From Gammaproteobacteria bacterium (GTDB taxonomy: Bacteria; Pseudomonadota; Gammaproteobacteria; Pseudomonadales; Pseudomonadaceae), in contig CAJCIO010000136.1 in the NCBI GenBank assembly GCA_903970465.1, positions 1-56,534 on the forward strand: DNA of 56,534 nt, read 5' to 3'. Shown one piece after another: positions 25,374 to 34,633 of this stretch. The translations under genes and the position numbers were made by a program. Under the pieces are notes generated by a model that saw only the letters and a program-made list of their open reading frames with translations, had not been told where the DNA came from and made no database searches. Within the stretch, counting starts at the first letter, position 1. Every line of letters starts with the position of its first letter.

Positions 25374-26227
25374 CGCGGCGTCTCGACAAAACGCACGACT
25401 TCATCCGTCACCGGTGCCATCCAGGCCAGCGGCCAGGCGAAGGCGCCCACCAGGGTCATGTGATTGACCCGCGCGTAATAACGCTCCTCCACCGACACGC
25501 CGTCAGCCCGCAGACGCTTCGCCAGGCCCGCGGTGTTGCGCTGCGGATTGACGTAGCTGTCGGAGTTGGCCGCGATCAACAAAACTGGTGGAGCGCTGGC
25601 GCTGACATGATTGATCGGCTGAGAATCAGGCGGTGAATCCGGAAAGAAGAACACCGGCTTCACCTCGGGATTGTCGATCGGCAAAAAATCATAGGGCCCG
25701 GCCAAGCCGATCCAGCCGCGTAGATCCGCCGGCCGCATGCCCACTGCCTGCAACCAGCGCGCATCGAGTGCCAGCATCGAGGCGTTGTAGGCGCCCGAGC
25801 TGTGGCCCATCAAAAACAACCGTTGCGGATTGCCGCCGTATTCGCCGATATGCTGATGAGTCCAGCTGACGGCTTGGGCGTTGTCTTCAAGGAAGGCGGG
25901 GTAACGCACCTGCGGGTACAGGCGGTAGTCGGCGACCACCACGGTGATGCCGCGCTTTGCCAAGGCGCGCGCCACGTAGCGATATTGGCCACGGGCACCG
26001 CTGTTCCAGCTACCGCCGTAGAAGAACACCACCACCGGCTGCCCAGCGGCTGCCTGCAGCGGGCGATAGACATCCAGGCGCTGGCGCGGATCACTGCCAT
26101 AGGCAATGTCCGCTGTGCGCGTGTAGCCGCTGGATGGCGTGATGCTGTCCAGCAACTGCAAACCCGAGCAGCCACTCAGGGCAGCCATGAGCATTGCCAT
26201 CATCGCGACCCGGAGTGCCTTGGGCAT
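25370..26227 (-). CDS. Alpha/beta-hydrolase lipoprotein (esterase/lipase-like)
   Basis: A 285-residue exported lipoprotein: lipobox LSGC (Cys about 20). The hydrolase fold has the oxyanion HGG equivalent FFYGGSWNSG (about residues 69-78) and the nucleophile elbow GHSSG (Ser about 146), typical of the BD-FAE/esterase group; Asp and His partners are probably near TANSDSY and NHMTLVG. It starts only 4 bp after the stop of speA on the same strand, so the two may be co-transcribed. Substrate is unknown; a short-chain ester is likely. Confidence 0.85.
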   Translation of the reverse strand: MPKALRVAMMAMLMAALSGCSGLQLLDSITPSSGYTRTADIAYGSDPRQRLDVYRPLQAAAGQPVVVFFYGGSWNSGARGQYRYVARALAKRGITVVVADYRLYPQVRYPAFLEDNAQAVSWTHQHIGEYGGNPQRLFLMGHSSGAYNASMLALDARWLQAVGMRPADLRGWIGLAGPYDFLPIDNPEVKPVFFFPDSPPDSQPINHVSASAPPVLLIAANSDSYVNPQRNTAGLAKRLRADGVSVEERYYARVNHMTLVGAFAWPLAWMAPVTDEVVRFVETPR

Positions 26228-26231
26228 CGAC

Positions 26232-28145
26232 TTACGACGACAGGTACGAGGAGCGCGTCAGGCCCAGACGCAATGCGTCCAGATACTGAGTGCGCTCACG
26301 CGGCGTGATTCGCGCACTCGCGACCTTGTCGCGGTAGTGCGTCATCAACTCCTCGGGCGACAAATGCACGTAGCGCAGCATGTCCTCGATGGTGTCGTGG
26401 GTCTCGATGCCCGCGTGGTAGACATCGCCGCTTGGCGTCTGATAGATGTTCACCGAGTCGGTGTCGCCAAACAGGTTGTGCATGTCACCGAGGATTTCCT
26501 GATAGGCGCCCACCAGGAAGATCCCCAGCAGGTAATCCTCACCCTCGTTGACCGCGTGCACGGGCAGGCTGGTCTCGATGCTCTGCTCGTCGACATATTG
26601 CTTGATCTTGCCGTCGGAATCGCAGGTCAGGTCCTGCAGCACGGCGCGGCGCAGCGGCTCTTCGTCAAGGCGATGCAGCGGCAGGATCGGCAGCACCTGG
26701 CCGATCGCCCAGGTATCGGGCAGGCTCTGGAACACCGAGAAGTTGCAGATGTACTTGTCGGCGAGCTTGTCGTTGAGCTCGTCCAACACTTGGCGATGGG
26801 AGCGCTGGCGGGCCTTGAGCGAAGTGTGCAGGCGCCGGCAGACGGCGAAGTAGCACTGCTCGGCCAGCGCCTTTTGCGCCAGAGTGACCTTGCCGTCGGC
26901 GTACTGGGTGGCGATATCACTGATGTAGTGAGTGGCGCGCCAGTAGTTCTCGGTGACCATCTCGATATCGGTCGGGCCCAGCAGGTCCACCAGCCACTGA
27001 AGGGTTTCCGGCAGGCTGGCCTTGTCTTCGATTTCCGGAACATCGTCATTGTGGCGCTCGACATCCGTCACCTGCACCACCAGCACCGCGTGGTGCGCGG
27101 TGAGCGAACGGCCGCTTTCGGAGAAGATATGCGGATGCGGCATGCCCTGCGCATCGCAGAATTCCTTGAGCATGCCCACCACGACACCGGCGTAATCGTC
27201 CATGTCGTAGTTGATCGAGCTGGCGTTGCGCGAATGGGTGCCGTCGTAGTCAACACCCAGGCCGCCGCCGACGTCGATGTGATCGACCGGCAGTCCCAGC
27301 GAACGCAGTTCGCCGTAATAACGGATGGCCTCCTTGAAGCCGTGCTGGTAGTCCGCCAGGTTGGCGATCTGCGAGCCCATGTGGAAGTGCAACAGGCGGA
27401 TACCTTGATCCAGGTCAGCGGCGCGGAAACGCTCGACCACCGACAGCAACTGCGCGGCCGACAAACCGAACTTGGACTTTTCGCCACCGGTGTCCGCCCA
27501 CTTGCTCGACGCCAGGGAAGACAAGCGCACGCGCAGGCCGATCTGAGGCTTGACCTTGAGTTCGGCGGCCTCCTCGATCACCAGCGCGACCTCGGATTCC
27601 TTCTCGATCACGATGAAAACGTTATGCCCCAGCTTCTGGCCGATCAACGCCAGGCGGATGAACTCGCGGTCCTTGTAACCGTTGCAGACGATGGTCCCGC
27701 CCTTGGGCGCCAACGCCAGCACCGCCAGCAGCTCGGGCTTGGACCCGGCCTCGAGGCCGATCGACACGTTCTGGGTGGCGATGATGTTTTCCACCACCGC
27801 TTCTTGCTGGTTGACCTTGATCGGGTACAGCGCGGTGTATTGGGACTGGTACTCGAGACGGGCGATATTGGCATCGAACGCGCCCGTCAACTGACGCACA
27901 CGGTCTTGCAGGATGTCAGGGAAGCGCACCAGCAACGGCAGCGACAGACCACTTTTACGCAACTCCTCGACCTGCGCGTAGAGGTCGATGGGTGCGCTGT
28001 TCGGCCCGTTGGGGCGTACTTCGACCCGGCCGCTCTCGCTGATGGCGAAATAGCCCGCGCCCCAATGGCGAATCCCGTAAACACTGCGGCTGTCGGCCAC
28101 GGTCCATTGGCTGCCATCGTCTTTGCGTGTGCGTCGTACGGACAT
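26232..28145 (-). CDS. speA: Biosynthetic arginine decarboxylase SpeA
   Basis: A 637-residue PLP enzyme that converts arginine to agmatine at the start of putrescine synthesis. Group IV decarboxylase signatures: YPIKVNQQ with the PLP lysine (Lys about 110), LLHFHMGSQ (about 255-263), DVGGGLGVDYDG (about 291-302) and, near the C-terminus, the CDSDG motif of the second active-site half. Length is normal. ATG at 28145. It lies between the Sui1-like gene and a lipoprotein hydrolase on the same strand. Confidence 0.96.
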   Translation of the reverse strand: MSVRRTRKDDGSQWTVADSRSVYGIRHWGAGYFAISESGRVEVRPNGPNSAPIDLYAQVEELRKSGLSLPLLVRFPDILQDRVRQLTGAFDANIARLEYQSQYTALYPIKVNQQEAVVENIIATQNVSIGLEAGSKPELLAVLALAPKGGTIVCNGYKDREFIRLALIGQKLGHNVFIVIEKESEVALVIEEAAELKVKPQIGLRVRLSSLASSKWADTGGEKSKFGLSAAQLLSVVERFRAADLDQGIRLLHFHMGSQIANLADYQHGFKEAIRYYGELRSLGLPVDHIDVGGGLGVDYDGTHSRNASSINYDMDDYAGVVVGMLKEFCDAQGMPHPHIFSESGRSLTAHHAVLVVQVTDVERHNDDVPEIEDKASLPETLQWLVDLLGPTDIEMVTENYWRATHYISDIATQYADGKVTLAQKALAEQCYFAVCRRLHTSLKARQRSHRQVLDELNDKLADKYICNFSVFQSLPDTWAIGQVLPILPLHRLDEEPLRRAVLQDLTCDSDGKIKQYVDEQSIETSLPVHAVNEGEDYLLGIFLVGAYQEILGDMHNLFGDTDSVNIYQTPSGDVYHAGIETHDTIEDMLRYVHLSPEELMTHYRDKVASARITPRERTQYLDALRLGLTRSSYLSS

Positions 28146-28277
28146 CTAGGTCCCCTGTGAGAAGTCGAATATCACTGCCCGGCCAGCGGGCCGTTCAGTA
28201 TAGAAAATGAAGATGACGATTGTAGACGCGTTGCAGGGTAGACCCTGGCCCACCCGCCAAGTTTAGAAAGTACGGCC

Positions 28278-28649
28278 TCAGCCGCCTGACTTCTTCGCCT
28301 TGAAGCCCAGCTTGATCAGCTCGGCCAACAGCAACTCGACATGCTCGCCCTGAATCTCGATTACCCCATCCTTCAGCGCCCCGCCCGTGCCGCAGCGACG
28401 TTTGAGCGTCGTCGCCAGCTCCTTGAGGGCGTCTGGCGCCAAGGGCACCCCCGTCACGGTAGTCACCGTCTTGCCGCCACGGCCTTTGCTTTCACGGCGC
28501 ACACGGGCAATGCCGTCCCCCTCGGGGATCGCGGTCTGCTTGCAGGTGCAGGCGTCGACAGGCTGGCGACAGTCGGGGCAATGTCGGCCGCTGTCGGTGG
28601 AAAACACCAAGCCGCCGAGCGCGGCGAAGGATGAAGCTTTCTTGGCCAA
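28278..28649 (-). CDS. Translation initiation factor Sui1/YciH family
   Basis: A 123-residue eIF1-like protein. The N-terminus AKKASSFAALGGLVFSTD and two Cys pairs (HCPDC, CTCK) match Pseudomonas Sui1 proteins; the C-terminal RGGKTVTTVTGVP and LKELATTLKRRCGTGGALKD are the SUI1 core. It probably influences start-codon fidelity. A TTG start at 28649 has the RBS agagggg 5 nt upstream (28661-28655); the in-frame ATG at 28676 lacks one, so TTG is my choice, though the longer form is not excluded. Confidence 0.88.
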   Translation of the reverse strand: MAKKASSFAALGGLVFSTDSGRHCPDCRQPVDACTCKQTAIPEGDGIARVRRESKGRGGKTVTTVTGVPLAPDALKELATTLKRRCGTGGALKDGVIEIQGEHVELLLAELIKLGFKAKKSGG

Positions 28650-28772
28650 AATGACCCCTCTGCTGAGGTGAACCATGGCGGGCTAGTGTAACGGCAAATG
28701 TCGGCGCTGCTAAGTGCACCGATGCGCCATCGTTGGGGCAAAATGCGACTTGGTCATCCCTGTACCGACGAG

Positions 28773-29309
28773 CTAGCGCCGATCCGCCAACACCCGATGC
28801 AACGCCGCAATCGAATCAGGGCAGTAATCCATCACCTCGCTCTCGGACAGCGCTTGTTCGACCGGCACGAACCTGGCCTCCAGCACTTCTTCGGGTTGCA
28901 AGCACAACGGCCCATCCCACACAGCCGAAAACACTGCACACCAAAGCCGATTGCCGCGCTGATCGAACAGGAAGCGATCGTGGGCGGTGAGCACCACGCC
29001 GCTGACACCTAACTCTTCTTCAAGCTCACGCGCCGCCGATTCGGCGTAGCTTTCGTCACCCTGCACCATGCCGCCGGCAGCCACATCCCAGTAACCCGGG
29101 TAAATCGCCTTGCTCAGGGTGCGCCGATGCACGCACAACTCGCCAGCCGAGTTAAACAGCAGGATAAAGGTGCCCCGCCCGATCAGGCCGCGCTCGCGCA
29201 ACTGGGCGCGCCCTAGCTCGCCCAGCAGTTGGTCGTGCTCGTCAACCCAGGCCACCAACTCGGCGTCAGAGGCGGCCCGGTGAGCGGCCTCCCGTTCGCA
29301 GAGAACCAC
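28773..29309 (-). CDS. NUDIX hydrolase (YfcD-like)
   Basis: A 178-residue pyrophosphohydrolase with an intact Nudix box: GGMVQGDESYAESAARELEEELG (described; Glu ladder REL-EEEL at about residues 94-101). The preceding LGRAQLRERGLIGRGTF is typical of the YfcD/isopentenyl-diphosphate-isomerase-like group. GTG start at 29309 lies 3 bp after the DUF2333 gene stop, so the two are in one operon. Nucleotide substrate unknown. Confidence 0.9.
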   Translation of the reverse strand: MVLCEREAAHRAASDAELVAWVDEHDQLLGELGRAQLRERGLIGRGTFILLFNSAGELCVHRRTLSKAIYPGYWDVAAGGMVQGDESYAESAARELEEELGVSGVVLTAHDRFLFDQRGNRLWCAVFSAVWDGPLCLQPEEVLEARFVPVEQALSESEVMDYCPDSIAALHRVLADRR

Positions 29310-29312
29310 CGG

Positions 29313-30389
29313 TCAGCCCTGCGACAGCAATTGGCGCAGGTCAATGACTGCAGCGTTGGCGCGGGAAATGTAGTTGGCCATGACCAGGGAGTGGTTGGCC
29401 AGGACCCCGAAACCACTACCGTTGAGAATCATCGGGCTCCATATCGGCTCCTGAGAGGCCTCCAGCTCGCGGATGATCTGACGCACGCTGACCGTGGCAT
29501 TCTTCTTGGCCAGCACGTCGGCGAAATCGACCTCGACCGCGCGCAGCAGATGGGACAGTGCCCAGGCTTGGCCACGGGCCTCATAGAACACGTTGTCGAT
29601 CTGCAGCCATGGGGTCTCTTCCACCGACTCGTCGACCTGCGGCACTTCACCCGGCGCCAGCTGCACATCGGTCTTCAACGATCGGTTGAGCTTGACCCGG
29701 CCAACACTGGCCGACAGGCGCTGAGACAATGAACCCAGGCGCGTACCGACGTCGCCCAGCCAGTTGTTGAGATTGTCGGCGCGTGCATAGAACAGCGCGT
29801 TCTTCTGCGCTGGATCGGACAGACGGGCCTGATAGCGGCTCAGGGAGTTGATGCCCTGCTGGAATTCGGACTCGCTCGATGGCCACATCCAGCTGCGGTT
29901 GTCGAAGTTGAAGCGCGGCTCGGCCTGGGCCAGATCCGGATCTTCCGCCGATTGCGACTGCGAGCGGGCGAAATCCTTGCGCATCGCTCGACTCATGTCA
30001 CGCACCTGCACCAGCACGCCAAATTCCCAGCTGGGAATGTTGTCAAGCCAAAGGCCCGGTGGGAAGCGATCGTTGGACAGGTAACCGCCCGGCTTGTTGA
30101 GCAAGGTACCGGCGACCTCCTTGAGGGTCTCGACCGTGGTGTAACCCACCACCATCTGCCGGCCATCACGCTGAGCGGCAGCCTGGGCATCTTGCTGGAC
30201 CGGAAACAGCGCGGGCTCCTGGCTCCAGTACCAGCCCAGCAGGCCGGTGACGATCAGGTACACCGCCACCACCGACAGCAGGGCGCGGCTCAGAAACAGG
30301 GTTTTCAAGTACCCGCCGCGAGAGGTGCTTTGCGTGCCGGCGCTGCTGCGCGCCTCGGCCTTGTCCGTGCGGTTTTTCCAGTCCAGCAT
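29313..30389 (-). CDS. DUF2333 family membrane-anchored protein
   Basis: A 358-residue protein with one N-terminal TM helix (LFLSRALLSVVAVYLIVTGLLGWYW, described; about residues 31-55) preceded by a basic cytoplasmic tail rich in Ser/Arg, and a large periplasmic domain ending with VMANYISRANAAVIDLRQLL. No catalytic motif is seen. It belongs to DUF2333, known in Pseudomonas beside a Nudix gene and the diguanylate cyclase gcbA. Function unknown. Confidence 0.85.
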   Translation of the reverse strand: MLDWKNRTDKAEARSSAGTQSTSRGGYLKTLFLSRALLSVVAVYLIVTGLLGWYWSQEPALFPVQQDAQAAAQRDGRQMVVGYTTVETLKEVAGTLLNKPGGYLSNDRFPPGLWLDNIPSWEFGVLVQVRDMSRAMRKDFARSQSQSAEDPDLAQAEPRFNFDNRSWMWPSSESEFQQGINSLSRYQARLSDPAQKNALFYARADNLNNWLGDVGTRLGSLSQRLSASVGRVKLNRSLKTDVQLAPGEVPQVDESVEETPWLQIDNVFYEARGQAWALSHLLRAVEVDFADVLAKKNATVSVRQIIRELEASQEPIWSPMILNGSGFGVLANHSLVMANYISRANAAVIDLRQLLSQG

Positions 30390-30692
30390 CGTTTTATCCT
30401 TTCAATCGCCGAGTTCATGGGGTTCGACCGCCATGTATCCGCAGGGTGCCTTAGCGCAGCAAACATTGTTGCGCCCGCTGCGACGCGCAAGCTATGCAGG
30501 CGCGACAGCCGTACCACAGCAATCTTGCACTATAAATCAAGCAGGCGATTGGGCATAACCGACCGAGCGGTCATAAATTGAATAATTAAAATCTGGTTAC
30601 AAAGTGACGTATGACGCGGAATGCATCCCCGAGAACTGATAGCATGGAGCCACCATTCGAATTCGTTCGTTCATACAGATGCGCAGTCGGCC
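30390..30692. promoter_or_regulatory. Divergent control region of DUF2333 operon and gcbA
   Basis: About 300 bp without genes. It holds a perfect palindrome GACCGAGCGGTC at 30561-30572 (TetR-like form, GACCGNNCGGTC) followed by an AT-rich block (ATAAATTGAATAATTAAAAT, 30573-30592). On the minus strand a TATAGT box near 30530 could serve the DUF2333 gene. Placement suggests an operator for one of the two divergent genes; the binding protein is unknown. Confidence 0.4.
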
Positions 30693-32306
30693 ATGAAAGA
30701 ACTTGTCGAACCCAATCGCGATCGACTCAAGCAGCATTTTGCTCAGCGAGTCATTCACCAGGCCCGTCAGATCCTCGAGATCTGGCAGCGCCTGCAGTTG
30801 GGCGGATGGTCAAGCAGCGGCCAGCTCGAACTGCGCGAGGCTAGTCTGCGCCTGCAGCGCTTCGGTGAGCGCTTCGAGCAAACAGAGCATGTGGTGCTCG
30901 CCCAAGGTATCTGCAACTGCGTGCAAGGGGTTGAAGCCAATAGCGGCCGACTCACCAGCGAGTTGATCAGTGAGCTAAACCGGCTGATGCAACGCCTGTC
31001 ACGTACCGGCCTGCGTCACGGCGACCAGCTCGACGATACGCCACTGCCGCCCCTGCGCAAGCCGCTGTTCGTGTTACTGGAGGACGCCGAACGCGCCGAG
31101 CGCCTGGCGCGCCAGTTGGAGTTCTTCGGGCTCGGCGCCCAGGCGCTGCCGACGCCGACGGCGTTTTTGGCGACCATGGCCGAGCGCCTGCCGTCCGCGA
31201 TCGTCATGGACGTCGACTTCGGCGGTACCGGCCGCGGATTGCAGTTGGCGGCGCAGGTCCAGCAAGGCCTGGAGAACAAGCTGCCGCTGTTGTTTTTCAG
31301 TCTGCACGAAACCGACACGCCAACCCGTCTGGCCGCCGTGCGCGCCGGTGGCCAGGAGTTCCTGACCGGCGCCCTGGAAGCCTCGAGCCTGCTGGAGAAG
31401 ATCGAAACCCTGACGTCGGTGGCGCAGTACGAGCCCTATAAAGTGCTGATCATCGACGACTCGCGCGCTCAGGCCATGCACACCGAGCGCTTGCTCAACG
31501 GCGCCGGCATCGTCACCCGCACCCTGATCGACCCGATTCAGACCATGGCCGAGCTGGCGGACTTCCAGCCCGACCTGATCATCCTCGACATGTACATGCC
31601 CACCTGCACCGGCAGCGAGTTGGCCAAGGTCATTCGCCACAACGATCGCTACGTCAGCGTGCCGATCATTTACCTGTCGGCCGAAGATGATCTGGATAAA
31701 CAACTGGATGCCATGAGCGAAGGCGGAGACGACTTCCTCACCAAGCCGATCCGCTCGCGGCACCTGATCACCACTGTGCGCAACCGTGCGGCCCGCGCGC
31801 GCCATCTCAGGGCGCGGATGGTGCGCGACAGCCTGACCGGGCTCTACAACCACACACATATCCTGCAACTGCTCGAAGACTGCTGCTTCCGTGCAGTTCG
31901 CGAGGGCAAGCCGTTGAGCTTTGCGATGCTCGATATCGATCACTTCAAAAAGGTCAACGACAGCCACGGCCACCCCATGGGCGACCGGGTAATCAAGAGC
32001 CTGGCGCTGTTCCTCAAGCAGCGTTTGCGCAAAACCGATTTCATCGGCCGTTATGGCGGCGAAGAATTCGCCATCGTCATGCCGGACACCGATCTCGATG
32101 CCGCTTGCGGGGTGCTCGACGAAATCCGCGAGCGCTTCGCCGAGATCAATTATCCGGCACAGCCTCAGGACCTCTCATGCACCTTCAGCGCCGGGGTGGT
32201 GCAGTTCAACGAGCGCCTCGACAGCCTGATGATGGCGGCCATGGCCGACGAGGCGCTGTACAGCGCCAAGCGCGCCGGGCGCAATCGAGTGGTACGGCTG
32301 ACGTGA
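30693..32306 (+). CDS. gcbA: Diguanylate cyclase GcbA/AdcA (REC-REC-GGDEF)
   Basis: A 537-residue cytosolic protein that makes c-di-GMP and promotes attachment and biofilm initiation in Pseudomonas. Domains: N-terminal helical segment (RVIHQARQILEIWQRL), a degenerate receiver (about residues 125-240), an intact receiver (KVLIIDDS..IILDMYMPTCTG, phospho-Asp about 299), then GGDEF (DSLTGLYNHTHI; RYGGEEF at about 455) with an intact inhibitory site RKTD five residues before it. Active GGEEF plus RxxD indicates a feedback-inhibited enzyme. Start chosen at ATG 30693 by similarity (MKELVEPNRDRLKQHF). The first receiver lacks a normal acidic pair. Confidence 0.9.
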   Translation: MKELVEPNRDRLKQHFAQRVIHQARQILEIWQRLQLGGWSSSGQLELREASLRLQRFGERFEQTEHVVLAQGICNCVQGVEANSGRLTSELISELNRLMQRLSRTGLRHGDQLDDTPLPPLRKPLFVLLEDAERAERLARQLEFFGLGAQALPTPTAFLATMAERLPSAIVMDVDFGGTGRGLQLAAQVQQGLENKLPLLFFSLHETDTPTRLAAVRAGGQEFLTGALEASSLLEKIETLTSVAQYEPYKVLIIDDSRAQAMHTERLLNGAGIVTRTLIDPIQTMAELADFQPDLIILDMYMPTCTGSELAKVIRHNDRYVSVPIIYLSAEDDLDKQLDAMSEGGDDFLTKPIRSRHLITTVRNRAARARHLRARMVRDSLTGLYNHTHILQLLEDCCFRAVREGKPLSFAMLDIDHFKKVNDSHGHPMGDRVIKSLALFLKQRLRKTDFIGRYGGEEFAIVMPDTDLDAACGVLDEIRERFAEINYPAQPQDLSCTFSAGVVQFNERLDSLMMAAMADEALYSAKRAGRNRVVRLT

Positions 32307-32420
32307 AACCAGCAGATCCAGCGCAGCACCCCCCCGCCACGAAAACCGATGAAGCTTAGTTAACAGCCACATAATCCCCGGTTGGTTATGATGGGCGCTC
32401 TACTGCTTTGCGAGACCGCC

Positions 32421-34199
32421 ATGCGCCGCCTGTTTTGCCTGATTCTCCTCGCCATCGCGCTGCCAGCCCTGGGCGCCGGCCTGCTCGACAGCCGCCCCAC
32501 CTCGGTGCTCGGCGCCTCATCGTTGAACAACAGCAGCGATTTCCTGCCGGTGCGCGAGGCTTTCCGGCTGGAGCTGCGCGAAAGCACCGCGGATCACCTG
32601 ACCCTACGCTTCGTCCCCGCCGATGGTTATTACCTGTACCGGCATCGCTTCCAGTTCCGCAGCGAGCCTGCGGACATCGGTCTGGGCGCCGCACAGTTGC
32701 CGGCCGGCGAGAAGAAGCACGACGAGTATTTTGGCGATGTCGAGGTGTATCACGGCATCATCGACGTCACCCTGCCCCGCTCGGCCAGCGCGCAAGGGCC
32801 CTTCACCCTGGTGGTGACCTATCAAGGTTGCGCCGACAAGGGCCTGTGCTATCCGCCTGAGACCGAGCGCTTGAGTATCGATGGCAAGGGCGCCGCCACC
32901 ACCACGGCGCCGGCCAATGCCACGGCAGCAACGCCCGTTGGCTGGAGTTGGCACGAACTGCTGTTGTATCTACTGGCCGGTATCGGCCTGACGTTCACCC
33001 CGTGCGTGCTGCCGATGCTGCCGATCGTGTCGAGCATCGTGTTGCGCGACCAGGTCAGTGGCTTGCGCGGCCTGGCGCTATCCCTTGCCTACGCCCTGCC
33101 GATGGCGGCATGCTTCGCCGTGCTGGGCGCGCTGATGGGCTTGTTCGGCGCCCAGTTCAACCTGCAGGCGCGCCTGCAATCAGCGTGGGTACTGGTGCCA
33201 TTCGCGTTGATTTTCGCGTTATTCGCCGTGGCGATGTTTGGCGCCTTCGAGCTCAAACTGCCCCGGGCACTGAGCCGTCGGCTGGAGCACATCGCTGACA
33301 ACACCCAAGGCGGCTCGCTCTGGGGCGCTGCGGTGCTGGGCGTGGTGTCCAGCCTGCTCGTCTCGCCCTGCGTCTCGGTGCCGCTGGCGGGCGCCCTGGT
33401 GTATATCAGTGCCAGTGGCGATGTGCTGGGTGGCGCCTTGAAACTGTTCGCCCTCGGCGTCGGCATGGGCGTACCGCTGGTGCTGGTTGCCAGCGGTGGT
33501 GCGGCCTGGCTGCCGAAAAGCGGCGCCTGGATGCTTTCGGTCAAGAACGCCATTGGCGTGCTGCTGCTCGCTGTCGCGGTGGGTCTGTTGAGCCGCGTGC
33601 TGCCCGGGCCGATCACCCTGGTATTGGTAGGGCTGCTGGCGGCGGGTGTTGGTTTGTTCCTCGGCGCCCTGGAGTTCGGCTTCAAAAGCCCCCGCCAGCG
33701 CCTGGCCCAACTCGGCGGGCTGTTGCTGTTGAGCTACGCCCTGGCATGCTGGTTCGGTGCCTTCAGTGGCCAGAGCGATCCATTCAAGCCGCTGGGCAGT
33801 GCGGGTACGGCTGGGGCAAGCAGCGCTGCGGTGCAGCCGTCCGGTAGCAGTTGGCAAACCATCACCACCGGCGCCGAACTCGACAACGCCCTCGCCGCCG
33901 CCAAGGCTGCCGGGCGGCCGCTGGTGCTGGACTGGTACGCCGATTGGTGCATCAGCTGCAAGGTCATCGAACACGAAGTGCTGACCGACCCGGCCGTGAT
34001 CGCCGGGCTGGGCCCCTATCAACGTGTACGGTTCGACATGACCGACAGTAACGCCGAACAACGGGCAATCCTTGATCGCTACAAGTTGTTCGGGCCTCCA
34101 GCCCTCCTGTTTTTCGACGCGCAGGGTCAGGAATCGACAACGTCGCGCATCGTCGGCGAAATAGATGCGAAAAGTTTTCTCGCCAAACTGCCCCGTTGA
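32421..34199 (+). CDS. dsbD: Thiol:disulfide interchange protein DsbD
   Basis: A 592-residue inner-membrane protein that carries electrons from cytosolic thioredoxin to the periplasm. Signal peptide (LILLAIALPALGAG), periplasmic alpha domain with CADKGLC, eight-helix beta domain with the redox cysteines in FTPCVLPMLP and SPCVSVPLAGA, and C-terminal thioredoxin-like gamma domain with WCISC (Cys about 510 and 513). ATG at 32421 gives the normal length. It lies upstream of the accB-accC operon. Confidence 0.95.
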   Translation: MRRLFCLILLAIALPALGAGLLDSRPTSVLGASSLNNSSDFLPVREAFRLELRESTADHLTLRFVPADGYYLYRHRFQFRSEPADIGLGAAQLPAGEKKHDEYFGDVEVYHGIIDVTLPRSASAQGPFTLVVTYQGCADKGLCYPPETERLSIDGKGAATTTAPANATAATPVGWSWHELLLYLLAGIGLTFTPCVLPMLPIVSSIVLRDQVSGLRGLALSLAYALPMAACFAVLGALMGLFGAQFNLQARLQSAWVLVPFALIFALFAVAMFGAFELKLPRALSRRLEHIADNTQGGSLWGAAVLGVVSSLLVSPCVSVPLAGALVYISASGDVLGGALKLFALGVGMGVPLVLVASGGAAWLPKSGAWMLSVKNAIGVLLLAVAVGLLSRVLPGPITLVLVGLLAAGVGLFLGALEFGFKSPRQRLAQLGGLLLLSYALACWFGAFSGQSDPFKPLGSAGTAGASSAAVQPSGSSWQTITTGAELDNALAAAKAAGRPLVLDWYADWCISCKVIEHEVLTDPAVIAGLGPYQRVRFDMTDSNAEQRAILDRYKLFGPPALLFFDAQGQESTTSRIVGEIDAKSFLAKLPR

Positions 34200-34214
34200 A
34201 TGCCCCTTGTGTAG

Positions 34215-34233
34215 GCGCGCTGCAAAAGCGCGC
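34215..34233. terminator. Hairpin downstream of dsbD
   Basis: GCGCGCT (34215-34221), loop GCAAA, AGCGCGC (34227-34233). No T run follows, so termination efficiency is doubtful. Confidence 0.35.
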
Positions 34234-34338
34234 AACCGCCTCAAACAGGGCCCGCCAGCCACAGGTGTGACCAAATCCGCCCACATAGTCACGCACTTTG
34301 CGCAATCATCGGTCAACGTGCAGGCTATTGTGCTTAAC

Positions 34339-34368
34339 TGGACAGTTGGCAGTGCTTTGCGGCATAGT
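34339..34368 (+). promoter_or_regulatory. Candidate promoter of accB-accC
   Basis: -35 TGGACA (34339-34344; one mismatch from TTGACA), 18-bp spacer, -10 CATAGT (34363-34368; two mismatches). It would give a leader of about 310 nt before accB. Confidence 0.45.
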
Positions 34369-34408
34369 CGCCGCGCACGGCACGGACGCACATGAAAAAG
34401 GACAGCGA

Positions 34409-34480
34409 ATGACGACGTCACTGTTGCTTTGGGGCGCCGCGCACCGGCAGTTTTTCACGGCCCGGCATTCAGAGACGTGA
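34409..34480 (+). CDS. Possible leader peptide (23 aa)
   Basis: ATG at 34409 with an upstream aagga (34397-34402), encoding MTTSLLLWGAAHRQFFTARH plus three residues. It sits between the candidate promoter and the hairpin before accB. Its first residues vaguely recall the start of AroQ, but the resemblance is too short to trust. It may be a translated leader or chance. Confidence 0.25.
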   Translation: MTTSLLLWGAAHRQFFTARHSET

Positions 34481-34592
34481 CGCGTCGCGATTGCTGAGCA
34501 TCCCAGTCTTCGATGTGCTTTTTTTCAACCGTGTGCACATACAACGATTTCCGCTGTCACGGCCACGGCCTTTGCAGGCTGCACCGTGATCC

Positions 34593-34633
34593 GCGTCCCT
34601 GGCGCCAGCCATGCCGCTGGCACGCCGGGACGC
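34593..34633 (+). promoter_or_regulatory. Long hairpin in the accB leader
   Basis: About 16 base pairs: GCGTCCC (34593-34599) with GGGACGC (34627-34633), GGC with GCC, and GCCAGC (34604-34609) with GCTGGC (34616-34621), with a 6-nt loop and small bulges. No T run follows, so it is probably not a terminator. It ends 50 bp before the accB start. Confidence 0.55.

Noticed and set aside
26139..28160. 673-codon open frame antisense to speA
   Set aside because: It mirrors speA, a certain gene, and its composition (Val/Asp/His/Gln-rich with no domain) is typical of antisense frames in GC-rich DNA.
34409..34480. Relic of aroQ at the short frame MTTSLLLWG..
   Set aside because: The likeness to the AroQ start is only a few residues and out of register; no other aroQ block follows.
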